This document shows, piece after piece, positions 18,571-25,497 of a stretch of 53,359 nucleotides of DNA. Position 1 is the stretch's first letter, and the number at the start of each line of letters is the position of its first letter. The stretch comes from Rickettsiales bacterium (GTDB lineage: Bacteria > Bacteroidota > Bacteroidia > Cytophagales > Cyclobacteriaceae). Made by a program: the position numbers and the translations under genes. The notes beneath the pieces are model-generated. The model made no database searches, was not told the DNA's origin, and saw only the letters and a program-made list of their open reading frames with translations. Location of the stretch: the NCBI GenBank assembly GCA_002729235.1, contig PBTY01000018.1, positions 14,357 to 67,715 of the forward strand. The letters run 5' to 3'.

Positions 18571-18879
18571 TTATTTCTTTTTCTTCACTGTAAACTCTCC
18601 TTTTCTAAAATTCACTGAAGCATTCAATTCACCTTTATAATTTAAAGTCATGAAAAGTCCTGCTAAGGTTCCAAGTACAAGGAGTAGCGCAACTATTATT
18701 GTGGTCATATATATTAGAAATTCATTCAATTGTTTTTGTCTTCTATGTTTTAAATGAGGGGGATAGTAGTCCAATAAACTGAAATTGGATGTACACCCGA
18801 AAACAAAGTTCAGACATAGTTCACCAAATGGATGTTTCTCACGGAAATTAGTTCTAGAAATGAACATCGCATGAAGCAT
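18571..18879 (-). CDS. Small hypothetical protein with one membrane helix
   Basis: The open frame gives 102 residues. The convincing part is the C-terminal half: a basic stretch (KHRRQKQLNEF), one strong membrane helix (IYMTTIIVALLLVLGTLAGLFMTL) and a basic tail ending FTVKKKK. The N-terminal third (HPFGELCLNFVFG) overlaps a sequence repeated upstream at 18468-18505 and may not be coding. Translation could start later than the annotated ATG. I do not recognise a family. It sits between repeats and next to a toxin-antitoxin pair, which suggests accessory DNA. Confidence 0.45.
   Translation of the reverse strand: MLHAMFISRTNFREKHPFGELCLNFVFGCTSNFSLLDYYPPHLKHRRQKQLNEFLIYMTTIIVALLLVLGTLAGLFMTLNYKGELNASVNFRKGEFTVKKKK
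18802..18838. repeat. Diverged repeat copy F
   Basis: Partner of copy E at 18468-18505. The two share ACAAAGTTCA, CATAGT and AAATG-ATGTTT, with substitutions between them. On the minus strand it encodes part of the N-terminus of the small membrane-protein frame. Confidence 0.45.
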
Positions 18880-18888
18880 TTAGTAGTT

Positions 18889-18956
18889 TTTCAAGTCTTT
18901 CGAAGGGGTGACCGAGTAGCGCAGACTTGAAAGTGAAGATGAATAGGTGTCTCCTG
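18889..18956 (+). repeat. Short intergenic hairpin repeat, copy B
   Basis: TTTCAAGTCT (18889-18898) pairs with AGACTTGAAA (18923-18932), and GTGAAGATGA and GTGTCTCCTGA follow. The copy differs from copy A by a few substitutions and a small indel. It lies between the small membrane-protein gene and the end of the toxin gene. Confidence 0.75.
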
Positions 18957-18985
18957 ACACGATTAGGCTAATTAACTATCGTGTC
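18956..18985. repeat. Hairpin just 3' of the toxin gene
   Basis: GACACGAT (18956-18963) and ATCGTGTC (18978-18985) form a perfect 8-bp inverted repeat with a 14-nt loop, beginning three bases after the toxin stop on the minus strand. No T-run follows, so termination is uncertain; it may belong to repeat unit B. Confidence 0.5.
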
Positions 18986-18988
18986 TGA

Positions 18989-19276
18989 TTATATGTCTAT
19001 CTTTTTAGCGGAGTGATGGATGGTTAAAATATCTATTCGCTCGTCTGTGGCTATTAGGTAAATAATTCGGTAATTACCTAAGATTACTTCCCGGATTCTG
19101 GGGTTTTCTAATTCTGGAACAACTCTTCCTGAGTTTGGAAATTCTACAAGTTGTTTTACTCTGAATCGGATTCTCTTGACTTGAAGTTTAGCGTATTTTA
19201 TGGAGTCTTGAGCGATATACTCAGCTATTGCAATTAGATCGTTCTTGGCTTGTAGAGTCCAGTTTATTTTAACCAT
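18989..19276 (-). CDS. RelE/ParE-superfamily toxin
   Basis: A 95-residue protein with the ParE/RelE fold pattern: an N-terminal strand and helix (INWTLQAKNDLIAIAEYIAQDS), then FPNSGRVVPELENPRIREVILGNYRIIYLI, ending in IDILTIHHSAK. The GNYRIIY segment and the final HHSAK strand are typical of ParE-type toxins. These act on gyrase or, in RelE members, on ribosome-bound mRNA; which target applies here cannot be read. The gene overlaps the upstream antitoxin by 13 bases, so translation is coupled. It lies inside a repeat-bounded accessory region, the usual setting for such modules. Confidence 0.85.
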   Translation of the reverse strand: MVKINWTLQAKNDLIAIAEYIAQDSIKYAKLQVKRIRFRVKQLVEFPNSGRVVPELENPRIREVILGNYRIIYLIATDERIDILTIHHSAKKIDI

Positions 19277-19446
19277 TCTGGTAATTCCTTGTCAAGTTCT
19301 TCATCCGGAATGACATTATTGGCTTCAGATTGAACAAGCCCATTATCGATCTTATCCAGTAGGATCAATTCATCAATTGCTTGATCAATGGAGAACTCTT
19401 CCGGCAAACTGCTGATAACACTGATGACTTTTTCTCTTGATAGCAT
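19264..19446 (-). CDS. Antitoxin partner of the ParE-type toxin
   Basis: A 60-residue acidic protein starting at the ATG at 19446; the frame runs two codons further upstream to a TTG that is a less likely start. The N-terminal part (LSREKVISVISSLPEEFSIDQAIDELILLDKI) is helical. The tail is acidic and ends in DEELDKELPEWLK, which would wrap the toxin. I see no classical DNA-binding domain, although the conserved 'I..LPe.fsidelid.li.l.ki..gl' pattern is common for Bacteroidota antitoxins next to ParE genes. Assignment rests on pairing, overlap and size. Confidence 0.75.
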   Translation of the reverse strand: MLSREKVISVISSLPEEFSIDQAIDELILLDKIDNGLVQSEANNVIPDEELDKELPEWLK

Positions 19447-19462
19447 AATCAAATATAATCAA
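19445..19462. promoter_or_regulatory. Direct repeats at the antitoxin start
   Basis: ATAATCAA occurs at 19445-19452 and again at 19455-19462, a 10-bp period straddling the antitoxin start. Candidate autoregulatory operator; this is inference. Confidence 0.3.
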
Positions 19463-19518
19463 TGAAAGGGTATTTATTTGAAATGCCCTGTCTGGAGACA
19501 CTGGTTTTCATTTAGTGA

Positions 19519-19552
19519 TTTAAGCGACCTTTCGGAACACCTAAAACAACAC
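19519..19552 (+). repeat. Hairpin repeat D, imperfect copy of C
   Basis: TTTAAG-CGACCTTTC-GGAACACCTAAAACAAC matches repeat C (18079-18112) in layout, including the shared GACCTT and AAAACAAC segments, but the stem carries two mismatches. Confidence 0.5.
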
Positions 19553-19608
19553 CAACCCGAAGCTCATTCCTTCCAATCAACATACTATCACCAGATGCGG
19601 AGGAGGTG

Positions 19609-19632
19609 CCAGACCCGCCAGCGCCGGTCTGG
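19609..19632. repeat. Inverted repeat in a GC-rich patch
   Basis: CCAGACC (19609-19615) and GGTCTGG (19626-19632) form a perfect 7-bp stem with a 10-nt GC-rich loop. The surrounding 60 bases are visibly richer in G+C than the rest of the island. Confidence 0.45.
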
Positions 19633-19680
19633 AGCAATGATACGTGCGGCTGGGCGTCCCAATTAGTCTTATTTCTACCA

Positions 19681-19765
19681 CGTCTCAAGCCTAATATCTA
19701 ACTTCTAGCATCTCTCGTCTAAAGTCTATCATCTAACATCCAACTCATTATCTTAAGTCTTCTAC
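19681..19765. repeat. Pyrimidine-rich degenerate short repeat
   Basis: About 85 bases made of variants of TCTAACATC, TCTAGCATC, GTCTAAAGTC and TATCATCTAA. They are irregular, not an exact tandem array. No coding frame is supported. Confidence 0.5.
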
Positions 19766-19891
19766 CCCTTTGACCAAAGTCATCGCCAACTATGACTGAG
19801 GTTATTCGCATAGTCCGCAGACTTTTTCAGCTTTGTTTAGACGTCTTGTCCAAAGGGATTCATTAACTTAAAGTTCTCAACAACCCAAAAA

Positions 19892-20140
19892 ATGGACCAA
19901 CTATCAACAGCATTTACACTACTTGGTATCGGTATGATTACCGTTTTTGTTGTTCTAAGCCTCGTAGTGATCACAGGAAACATATTGATTAGGACAGTGA
20001 ACAGGTTTATTCCTGAGGAGGTATCGGTACAGCCGCCATCTTCATCGGATGATTCTGGAGCTATTGCCGCCATTACTGCTGCTGTAGAGATAGTTACCCA
20101 GGGACAGGGTCGGATAACGAACATTCAACGAAAAAACTAA
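19892..20140 (+). CDS. oadG: Na+-pumping decarboxylase gamma subunit (OadG-like)
   Basis: An 82-residue single-pass membrane protein with the OadG pattern: one N-terminal helix (FTLLGIGMITVFVVLSLVVITGNILI), then NRFIPEE, a Ser/Pro-rich linker, and a short helix (AIAAITAAVEIVTQG). In the known complex the gamma subunit anchors the cytoplasmic alpha subunit to the membrane beta subunit. It lies six bases before the alpha-subunit gene and opens a three-gene operon, oadG-oadA-oadB, so the assignment is supported by context despite the weak sequence conservation of this subunit. Confidence 0.85.
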   Translation: MDQLSTAFTLLGIGMITVFVVLSLVVITGNILIRTVNRFIPEEVSVQPPSSSDDSGAIAAITAAVEIVTQGQGRITNIQRKN

Positions 20141-20146
20141 AAAGTC

Positions 20147-22027
20147 ATGGGTAAGGAAATAGGCTTAAGTCTTGTATATCGTGACATGTGGCAGTCCTCA
20201 GGAAAATACATGCCACGGGTAGATCAACTGGTACGTGTAGCTGAGCCGATCGTAGAAATGGGCTGCTTCAAAAGAGTAGAAACCAATGGTGGTGGGTTTG
20301 AACAAATCAACCTGCTCTATGGAGAAAACCCCAATAAATCAGTTCGTGCCTGGACACAGCCATTTAATGATTCAGGCATCCAAACGCACATGCTGGAGCG
20401 CGGACTAAACGGTCTACGGATGTACCCAGTGCCTCGCGATGTGCGTAAGCTGATGTTCGCCTTGAAGAAAAAGCAAGGAACGGATATTGCTCGTTCATTT
20501 GACGGTCTCAATGACATTAAAAACCTGAAACTCTCCATTGACTATGCCAAAGAAGGAGGTATGATTGCTCAGACTTGTCTGTGTATTACACACTCCAAGC
20601 TTCATACCGTGGATTATTACCTGAAAATGGCAGAAGACCTCATCGGTATGGGCGCTGAGGAGATCTGTATTAAGGATATGGCCGGTATTGGCCGTCCGGC
20701 ATCTATGGGTAAATTGGTAGCAGGCATTAAAGCGATCAACAAAGAGATTCCGGTGACTTATCATGGTCATGCTGGCCCAGGGTTCTCAGTTACTTCTAGT
20801 TTAGAAGCTGCTCGCAATGGAGCGGACTTCATTGATGTGGCGATGGAACCACTTTCATACGGTACAGCGCATGCCGATTTGATCACCGTTCATGAAATGC
20901 TAAAAGATGCTGGCTTTAGTTTGCCGGATATCAACATGAAGGCCTACATGCAGGTAAGATCGCTGACCCAAGAATTTATTGATGACTTTTTGGGGTATTA
21001 CATCAGTCCGAAAAACCGCTTGATGAATGCCTTGTTGATAGGTCCGGGATTACCAGGAGGTATGATGGGCTCCTTGATGGCGGATTTGGAAAACAATCTG
21101 AACAGCCTCAATAAGTGGAAAGAAAAGCATGATCAACCGGCATTGACCCAGGACGATCTATTAATCAAATTATTTGATGAGGTCCAGGAGATTTGGCCAA
21201 AAATGGGTTACCCTCCATTGGTTACACCTTTCAGCCAATATGTTAAAAACGCAGCATTGGTGAATGTGATGCAGATGGAAAAAGGCAAGGAACGATGGTC
21301 TTTACTGGATGATAATACCTGGGACATGTTGCTAGGTAAGTCTGGAAACGTGCCAGGAGAAGTTGCTGATGAGTTGAAAAAACTAGCTGCAGAGCAAGGA
21401 AGAGAATTCTTTGAGGGTGATCCTCAAGATTTGCAACCCGATGCATTGGAAGAGTTCCGAGCCAAAATGAAAGAAAATGGTTGGGATACAGGTGAAGATG
21501 ATGAGGAGTTGTTTGAGTATGCCATGCACCCGCAGCAATACGAGGCATACAAATCTGGTAAAGCCAAAGCAGAATTTGAAGCAGATATCGCTAAGAGAAA
21601 AGCGCCTGCGGTATCAGACACTCCAGCACCAGCAACGGCTGCTCCTGTTGCCGCGGTAGCTCAACCAAAAGACATGGATATTACGGTCAATGGACAGGTA
21701 TATAAAGTGTCTGTGAGTTATGGCGAGTCTACAACACCAGCTAAGGAAGAGCCTAAAGAATCGGCTCCTGCTCCGAAACCTGTTTTGAACGGATCCACCA
21801 AATCCATCACTGCTCCTCTGGAAGGAAAAATCTACATGACGAAAGAGGCTGGTGAAAAGCCTTTGAAGATAGGAGATGTGATTAAAAAAGGTGATATCGT
21901 CTGTTACATTGAAGCTATGAAAGTAACCAATGCCATCAAAGCAGACCAGGAAGGTACTGTGGTTGACGTCTTGGTGGCTGAAGGCGACGATGTATTTGAT
22001 GATGATGTGCTATTCAAATTGAACTGA
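20147..22027 (+). CDS. oadA: Biotin-dependent decarboxylase alpha subunit (oxaloacetate decarboxylase-like)
   Basis: A 626-residue carboxyltransferase plus biotin carrier, expected to move CO2 from oxaloacetate (or a related acid) to biotin. Residues 1-about 300 form the HMGL-like TIM barrel, with VYRDMWQSS, CIKDMAGIGRP and the metal-binding HGHAG. About 320-470 is the conserved carboxylase domain, and about 490-550 is a Pro/Ala-rich linker. The C-terminal biotinyl domain carries K592 in EAMKVTNA, 35 residues from the end as usual. Several barrel motifs differ from typical OadA (for example RDMWQSS where RDAHQSL is usual), so the substrate is less certain than the class. Coupled to oadG (6-nt gap) and oadB (4-nt gap). 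Confidence 0.87.
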   Translation: MGKEIGLSLVYRDMWQSSGKYMPRVDQLVRVAEPIVEMGCFKRVETNGGGFEQINLLYGENPNKSVRAWTQPFNDSGIQTHMLERGLNGLRMYPVPRDVRKLMFALKKKQGTDIARSFDGLNDIKNLKLSIDYAKEGGMIAQTCLCITHSKLHTVDYYLKMAEDLIGMGAEEICIKDMAGIGRPASMGKLVAGIKAINKEIPVTYHGHAGPGFSVTSSLEAARNGADFIDVAMEPLSYGTAHADLITVHEMLKDAGFSLPDINMKAYMQVRSLTQEFIDDFLGYYISPKNRLMNALLIGPGLPGGMMGSLMADLENNLNSLNKWKEKHDQPALTQDDLLIKLFDEVQEIWPKMGYPPLVTPFSQYVKNAALVNVMQMEKGKERWSLLDDNTWDMLLGKSGNVPGEVADELKKLAAEQGREFFEGDPQDLQPDALEEFRAKMKENGWDTGEDDEELFEYAMHPQQYEAYKSGKAKAEFEADIAKRKAPAVSDTPAPATAAPVAAVAQPKDMDITVNGQVYKVSVSYGESTTPAKEEPKESAPAPKPVLNGSTKSITAPLEGKIYMTKEAGEKPLKIGDVIKKGDIVCYIEAMKVTNAIKADQEGTVVDVLVAEGDDVFDDDVLFKLN

Positions 22028-22031
22028 GAAA

Positions 22032-23225
22032 ATGGATCTTTTTGAGAAACTGTACCGGATGACAGCCATCCAGGACATCATTGATCACCCGCAGATTTTG
22101 TTGATGATCCTGATTGCTTTCTTCCTCCTTTATTTGGGAATCAAGAAACAATACGAACCATTACTTTTAGTGCCTATCGCTTTTGGGATGTTGATCGCCA
22201 ACTTCCCCGGAGGCCAGATGGGTGTGGAAAAGATTGATGAGAATTTGACCTTGTATCAGATCGCCAAGGAACACGGGATCATGAACTTTGTCTATTATTC
22301 ACTGATCAAAACAGGATTCTTGCCACCGATTATTTTCCTGGGGGTTGGAGCGTTGACGGACTTTGGGCCGATGCTTCGAAATCTTAGATTGGCATTCTTT
22401 GGGGCAGCTGCTCAAATCGGAATCTTTACCGTATTGATTTCTGCGGTGGCCTTCGGGTTTGACCTGAAAGAAGCAGCTTCTTTGGGAATTATTGGAGGTG
22501 CGGATGGCCCAACGGCCATTTATACGACTATCAAGCTAGCTCCACACTTGTTAGGACCAATCGCGATTGCAGCATATTCCTATATGGCGTTGGTACCGGT
22601 GATCATTCCTTTGGTTGTTCGGTTAACTACGACCAAGACCGAATTGCTGATCAATATGAAGCAGCAGGATAAGTTGTTCCCATCTAAGCGACCAATCAAG
22701 AATATTCAAACGCTGAAAATTATCTTCCCAATAGCAGTTGGAACGATTGTCGCCTTGTTGGTACCGTCTTCCGTTCCATTGATTGGCTTGCTGATGTTTG
22801 GTAACCTTATTAAGGAAATTGGTGCAACTACAGGTAGGTTGTACAAAGCAGCTTCGGATACGATTCTTAACGCCGCGACAATTTTCCTTGGTTTGGCAGT
22901 AGGAGCAACCATGACGACCAAAGCCTTTTTGAACCTCGAGACGATCTTGATTATTGTTGGTGGATTTATCGCCTTTGCGATCTCTATTGCGGGTGGTATA
23001 ATGGCGGTTAAAGTTTATAATCTGTTTGCGAAAAAGAAAATCAATCCACTCATTGGTGCAACTGGATTGAGTGCGGTGCCTATGGCTTCTAGAGTTGCAA
23101 ATGACATTGCGTTAAAACACGATCCAAACAATCACTTGTTGCAATATGCAATGGCGAGCAATATCTCCGGTGTGATTGGCTCAGCCGTTGCTGCAGGAGT
23201 TTTGATAAGTTTTTTGGCTGGGTGA
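22032..23225 (+). CDS. oadB: Na+-pumping decarboxylase beta subunit
   Basis: A 397-residue polytopic membrane protein that decarboxylates carboxybiotin and exports Na+. The family hallmark GIIGGADGPTAIYTTIKLAP is present; it contains the Asp implicated in sodium and proton translocation. So are the later conserved segments NPLIGATGLSAVPMASRVAND and YAMASNISGVIGSAVAAG. About nine hydrophobic stretches are visible. The length is close to that of other OadB/GcdB proteins. Last gene of the oad operon, followed by a strong terminator. Confidence 0.93.
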   Translation: MDLFEKLYRMTAIQDIIDHPQILLMILIAFFLLYLGIKKQYEPLLLVPIAFGMLIANFPGGQMGVEKIDENLTLYQIAKEHGIMNFVYYSLIKTGFLPPIIFLGVGALTDFGPMLRNLRLAFFGAAAQIGIFTVLISAVAFGFDLKEAASLGIIGGADGPTAIYTTIKLAPHLLGPIAIAAYSYMALVPVIIPLVVRLTTTKTELLINMKQQDKLFPSKRPIKNIQTLKIIFPIAVGTIVALLVPSSVPLIGLLMFGNLIKEIGATTGRLYKAASDTILNAATIFLGLAVGATMTTKAFLNLETILIIVGGFIAFAISIAGGIMAVKVYNLFAKKKINPLIGATGLSAVPMASRVANDIALKHDPNNHLLQYAMASNISGVIGSAVAAGVLISFLAG

Positions 23226-23241
23226 GATAGTTCTACAGAAG

Positions 23242-23279
23242 AAAGGCCCTACCCTTAAAGCTAAGAGTAGGGCCTTTTT
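23242..23279 (+). terminator. Terminator between convergent oadB and the M56 gene
   Basis: AAAGGCCCTAC (23242-23252) pairs with GTAGGGCCTTT (23267-23277); an inner CTTA/TAAG pairing extends it beyond one mismatch. A T-run follows on the plus strand. It may serve both genes, since the opposite strand also ends in a short T-run. Confidence 0.9.
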
Positions 23280-23294
23280 AGTTTAATATCAAAA

Positions 23295-25085
23295 TCAATA
23301 AAACTCGTAATTGTAATGAATGGAGTATTCGGCATCCCCATATACATTAAAAATCTCGGTGCGTTCTTTTAGACCACTATCCGTGTAATAATACTTTCTG
23401 GTGTTGTAAACTTTACCATTCAATAAATATTTAGAAGCAACCAAACGTGAGCCATCATATTCAAACTCATAGCTGGTTTTACCATCAGAGACCTGGGTGA
23501 GAAGGTCTCCTGAGTAAGAGAATGAATAATCTTTGCTATTGTGAATCGATTTTTCTGGAAGTGGTTTCTGCCTAGGACCTAGGAACTTATTGATTTCTGA
23601 ATTGTCCTCTACTCCGTGGTGGTGATAGCTTTCTACCTTGTTTCCCGAGTATTTAAATTCTTCAATGAAACTACTTTTCAACGTAATTCCACTATTATAT
23701 CCTTCATAGCTCGCATCCACTACTATGCTCTCCGGTAGGTAGTCATTAGACAATTTCACGTTTTTAGTGTATTCGGTCCCTTCATACCCCACGCTAAATT
23801 TGGGATGTCCATTGTCAAATGAATTGGCATATTCAGCGGGCCAATCATTTCCATAGAGGAAATTGTTTTCGGCAATGTCCAGGCTTAGTCCATCCAATAT
23901 CACTGGAACGGAATTTGCATTTGTTTGTCCCCATAAACTGACTTTCACTGGTTGCTCGTAGTTGTATGGATAGGTCATGTGTTGAATTACTTGATCAAGA
24001 CTACCATCAGGCAAGAAGCTTGCGACTGCCACGGTTTTCATGTCCTTGTTTTCTGTGTCGTTCTGATGACTTACAAAGGTTGTGGTAATGGCTTTGATTG
24101 GTTGCCCTGTGTACGGCACTTCGCTAATGGAGTTGACCTCCGCGTCACAGCTTGCTATCCAAAATGCAAGCAGAGTAAAAGGAACCATGTAGATCAATGA
24201 TCTCATTCGTCGTTGCACAGGATTCTGCATTTGTAGGATTCGTCTCTTCGTATTGTGATAGCTAAAATTGTTAAGTACCGCCATTCCTGTGGACAGGTGA
24301 CGTGTAGAAAGTGCAACTAATAGATTAGCATAGTTTTTCATTCCAATGGCAGATATGATCTCTTGATCTACTTCGTATTCATTGTTGATCTTGATCTGGC
24401 TTTTGATAATCCAGAAGATTGGATTATACCAAAACAATGCAGTGATAACTTCAGATAATAAGATATCCAGTGTATGCCTTTTCTTTACATGTGATCGTTC
24501 ATGAGCCATGACAGAAGCATATTCTACAGATCCTTTTAAGTTTCTGGATATTAAAATCAGGTTCAAAAAAGAGGCTCCTGTGAATCCAGGTTTATCCACC
24601 AAATAGACATTGAGCTCATCATCCCATTCAGAAGATGTTATCAACTTTCTCAATGAAAACAATGAAACAAATAACTTAAGCATCAGAACTGATGCAATCA
24701 GAACATATATGATAACAGGATAATTGAATTCACTGGATGCGTCTTCTACCTGTTTGGAGTTTTCTTCAATGCTGTCTGTATTATTCGGTTGAATATGAAT
24801 AGTTAAAGGTTCCACTTCTGGAGCTATTGGTTCGGTCGTTTTTGATGGCTCTTTTGCCTCTTTATCATCTTGAAAGAGTTTAGTTACCCTGGTTGAAGTA
24901 GGTAACCATAGTGACGTTCTAACAGAATAGTTAGCAATGGAGGCCGCAATTGGAGCTATCAAACAAGCAAGCAATACGAATCGTCTCACCTTCGGCTGAA
25001 GCCGCTGACGGATTAGTAAATAACCCAGAAATAGGATGCCGGACGATAGTCCAACTTCGAGTAAATAGGCAGTAAGTTTATCCAT
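23295..25085 (-). CDS. BlaR1/MecR1-like M56 membrane metallopeptidase
   Basis: A 596-residue membrane protein that probably senses an envelope signal and destroys or inactivates the partner repressor. Hydrophobic helices lie at about 8-25, 37-53, 125-143 and 318-332. The zinc motif HERSH (H195, E196, H199) sits in MAHERSHVKKRHTLD with the downstream EVDQE, as in M56 peptidases. The extracytoplasmic C-terminal part (about 333-596) is not a penicillin-binding domain. It ends in short Tyr-rich repeats (YSFSYSGDLLTQ, YEFEYDGSRLVASKY) reminiscent of YD-type repeats. It overlaps the BlaI-type repressor gene by eight bases. The signal is unknown; beta-lactam sensing is not supported. Confidence 0.85.
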   Translation of the reverse strand: MDKLTAYLLEVGLSSGILFLGYLLIRQRLQPKVRRFVLLACLIAPIAASIANYSVRTSLWLPTSTRVTKLFQDDKEAKEPSKTTEPIAPEVEPLTIHIQPNNTDSIEENSKQVEDASSEFNYPVIIYVLIASVLMLKLFVSLFSLRKLITSSEWDDELNVYLVDKPGFTGASFLNLILISRNLKGSVEYASVMAHERSHVKKRHTLDILLSEVITALFWYNPIFWIIKSQIKINNEYEVDQEIISAIGMKNYANLLVALSTRHLSTGMAVLNNFSYHNTKRRILQMQNPVQRRMRSLIYMVPFTLLAFWIASCDAEVNSISEVPYTGQPIKAITTTFVSHQNDTENKDMKTVAVASFLPDGSLDQVIQHMTYPYNYEQPVKVSLWGQTNANSVPVILDGLSLDIAENNFLYGNDWPAEYANSFDNGHPKFSVGYEGTEYTKNVKLSNDYLPESIVVDASYEGYNSGITLKSSFIEEFKYSGNKVESYHHHGVEDNSEINKFLGPRQKPLPEKSIHNSKDYSFSYSGDLLTQVSDGKTSYEFEYDGSRLVASKYLLNGKVYNTRKYYYTDSGLKERTEIFNVYGDAEYSIHYNYEFY

Positions 25086-25443
25086 TGTCTGTATTGTTAA
25101 TCATTGCTTTTAATTCCTTAATCTCGTCTTTGCTGAGTTCATCACTCTTGATCATGTATGACATGACTTGTGAAAACGAACCATCAAAGTACTCTTTGAC
25201 CATGCTGGTCATCAGGAATTTGCTATACTCCATTCGGGTAACAGCAGGAAAGTATTCGTGTGTCTTACCATAGGCCTTGTGACCAATCATCCCTTTGGTT
25301 TCCAGAATCCTAATAATGGAGGATACTGTGTTGTATGGTGGTTTCGGCTCTGGAAGCTCTCTTATCACATCTTTAACAAATGCCTTTTTAAGTTTCCAGA
25401 GCTGTTGCATGATTGGCTCTTCGGCTTTGGTCAGTTTTTCCAT
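25078..25443 (-). CDS. BlaI/MecI/CopY-family repressor
   Basis: A 121-residue winged-helix repressor: LTKAEEPIMQQLWKLKKAFVKDVIREL, then PYNTVSSIIRILETKGMIGHKAYGKTHEYFP, then a helical dimerisation tail. This matches the family pattern closely in order and length. It probably binds the repeated GTTATA half-sites just upstream of its start and is inactivated through the M56 peptidase encoded next, with which it overlaps by eight bases. The genes under its control beyond its own operon are unknown. Confidence 0.93.
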   Translation of the reverse strand: MEKLTKAEEPIMQQLWKLKKAFVKDVIRELPEPKPPYNTVSSIIRILETKGMIGHKAYGKTHEYFPAVTRMEYSKFLMTSMVKEYFDGSFSQVMSYMIKSDELSKDEIKELKAMINNTDNG

Positions 25444-25452
25444 GACCTAAAT

Positions 25453-25496
25453 GTATAACGGATAAATCAGTTATACAACTAAAATATTAGTTATAT
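25453..25496. promoter_or_regulatory. Repeated GTTATA half-sites upstream of the BlaI-type repressor
   Basis: GTATAAC (25453-25459) and GTTATAC (25470-25476) form a perfect inverted repeat with a 10-bp spacer, and a third GTTATAT lies at 25490-25496. The cluster fills the 54-base gap before the repressor start, where a BlaI-type autoregulatory operator is expected. Confidence 0.6.
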
Positions 25497-25497
25497 C

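Larger units (their letters stand above)
19463..19891. other. Non-coding stretch between the TA pair and oadG
   Basis: About 430 bases without a credible gene. It holds hairpin repeat D (19519-19552), a 7-bp inverted repeat CCAGACC/GGTCTGG (19609-19632) in a locally GC-richer patch, and a pyrimidine-rich degenerate repeat (19681-19765). The oadG promoter should lie near the end, but I see no clear TAnnTTTG box. Confidence 0.55.

Noticed and set aside
17922-19552. Possible CRISPR array or integron attC sites
   Set aside because: The repeats are few, differ in type and spacing, and have no regular spacers, cas genes or integrase. Short mobile or structured repeats fit better.
19478-19666. Open frame of 62 residues on the plus strand before oadG
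   Set aside because: It runs across hairpin D and the GC-rich inverted repeat; the peptide is Arg/His/Gln-rich without pattern, so it is a repeat read-through.
23295-25443. Beta-lactam resistance module
   Set aside because: Although BlaI/BlaR1-like, the sensor lacks a penicillin-binding domain and no beta-lactamase gene is nearby.
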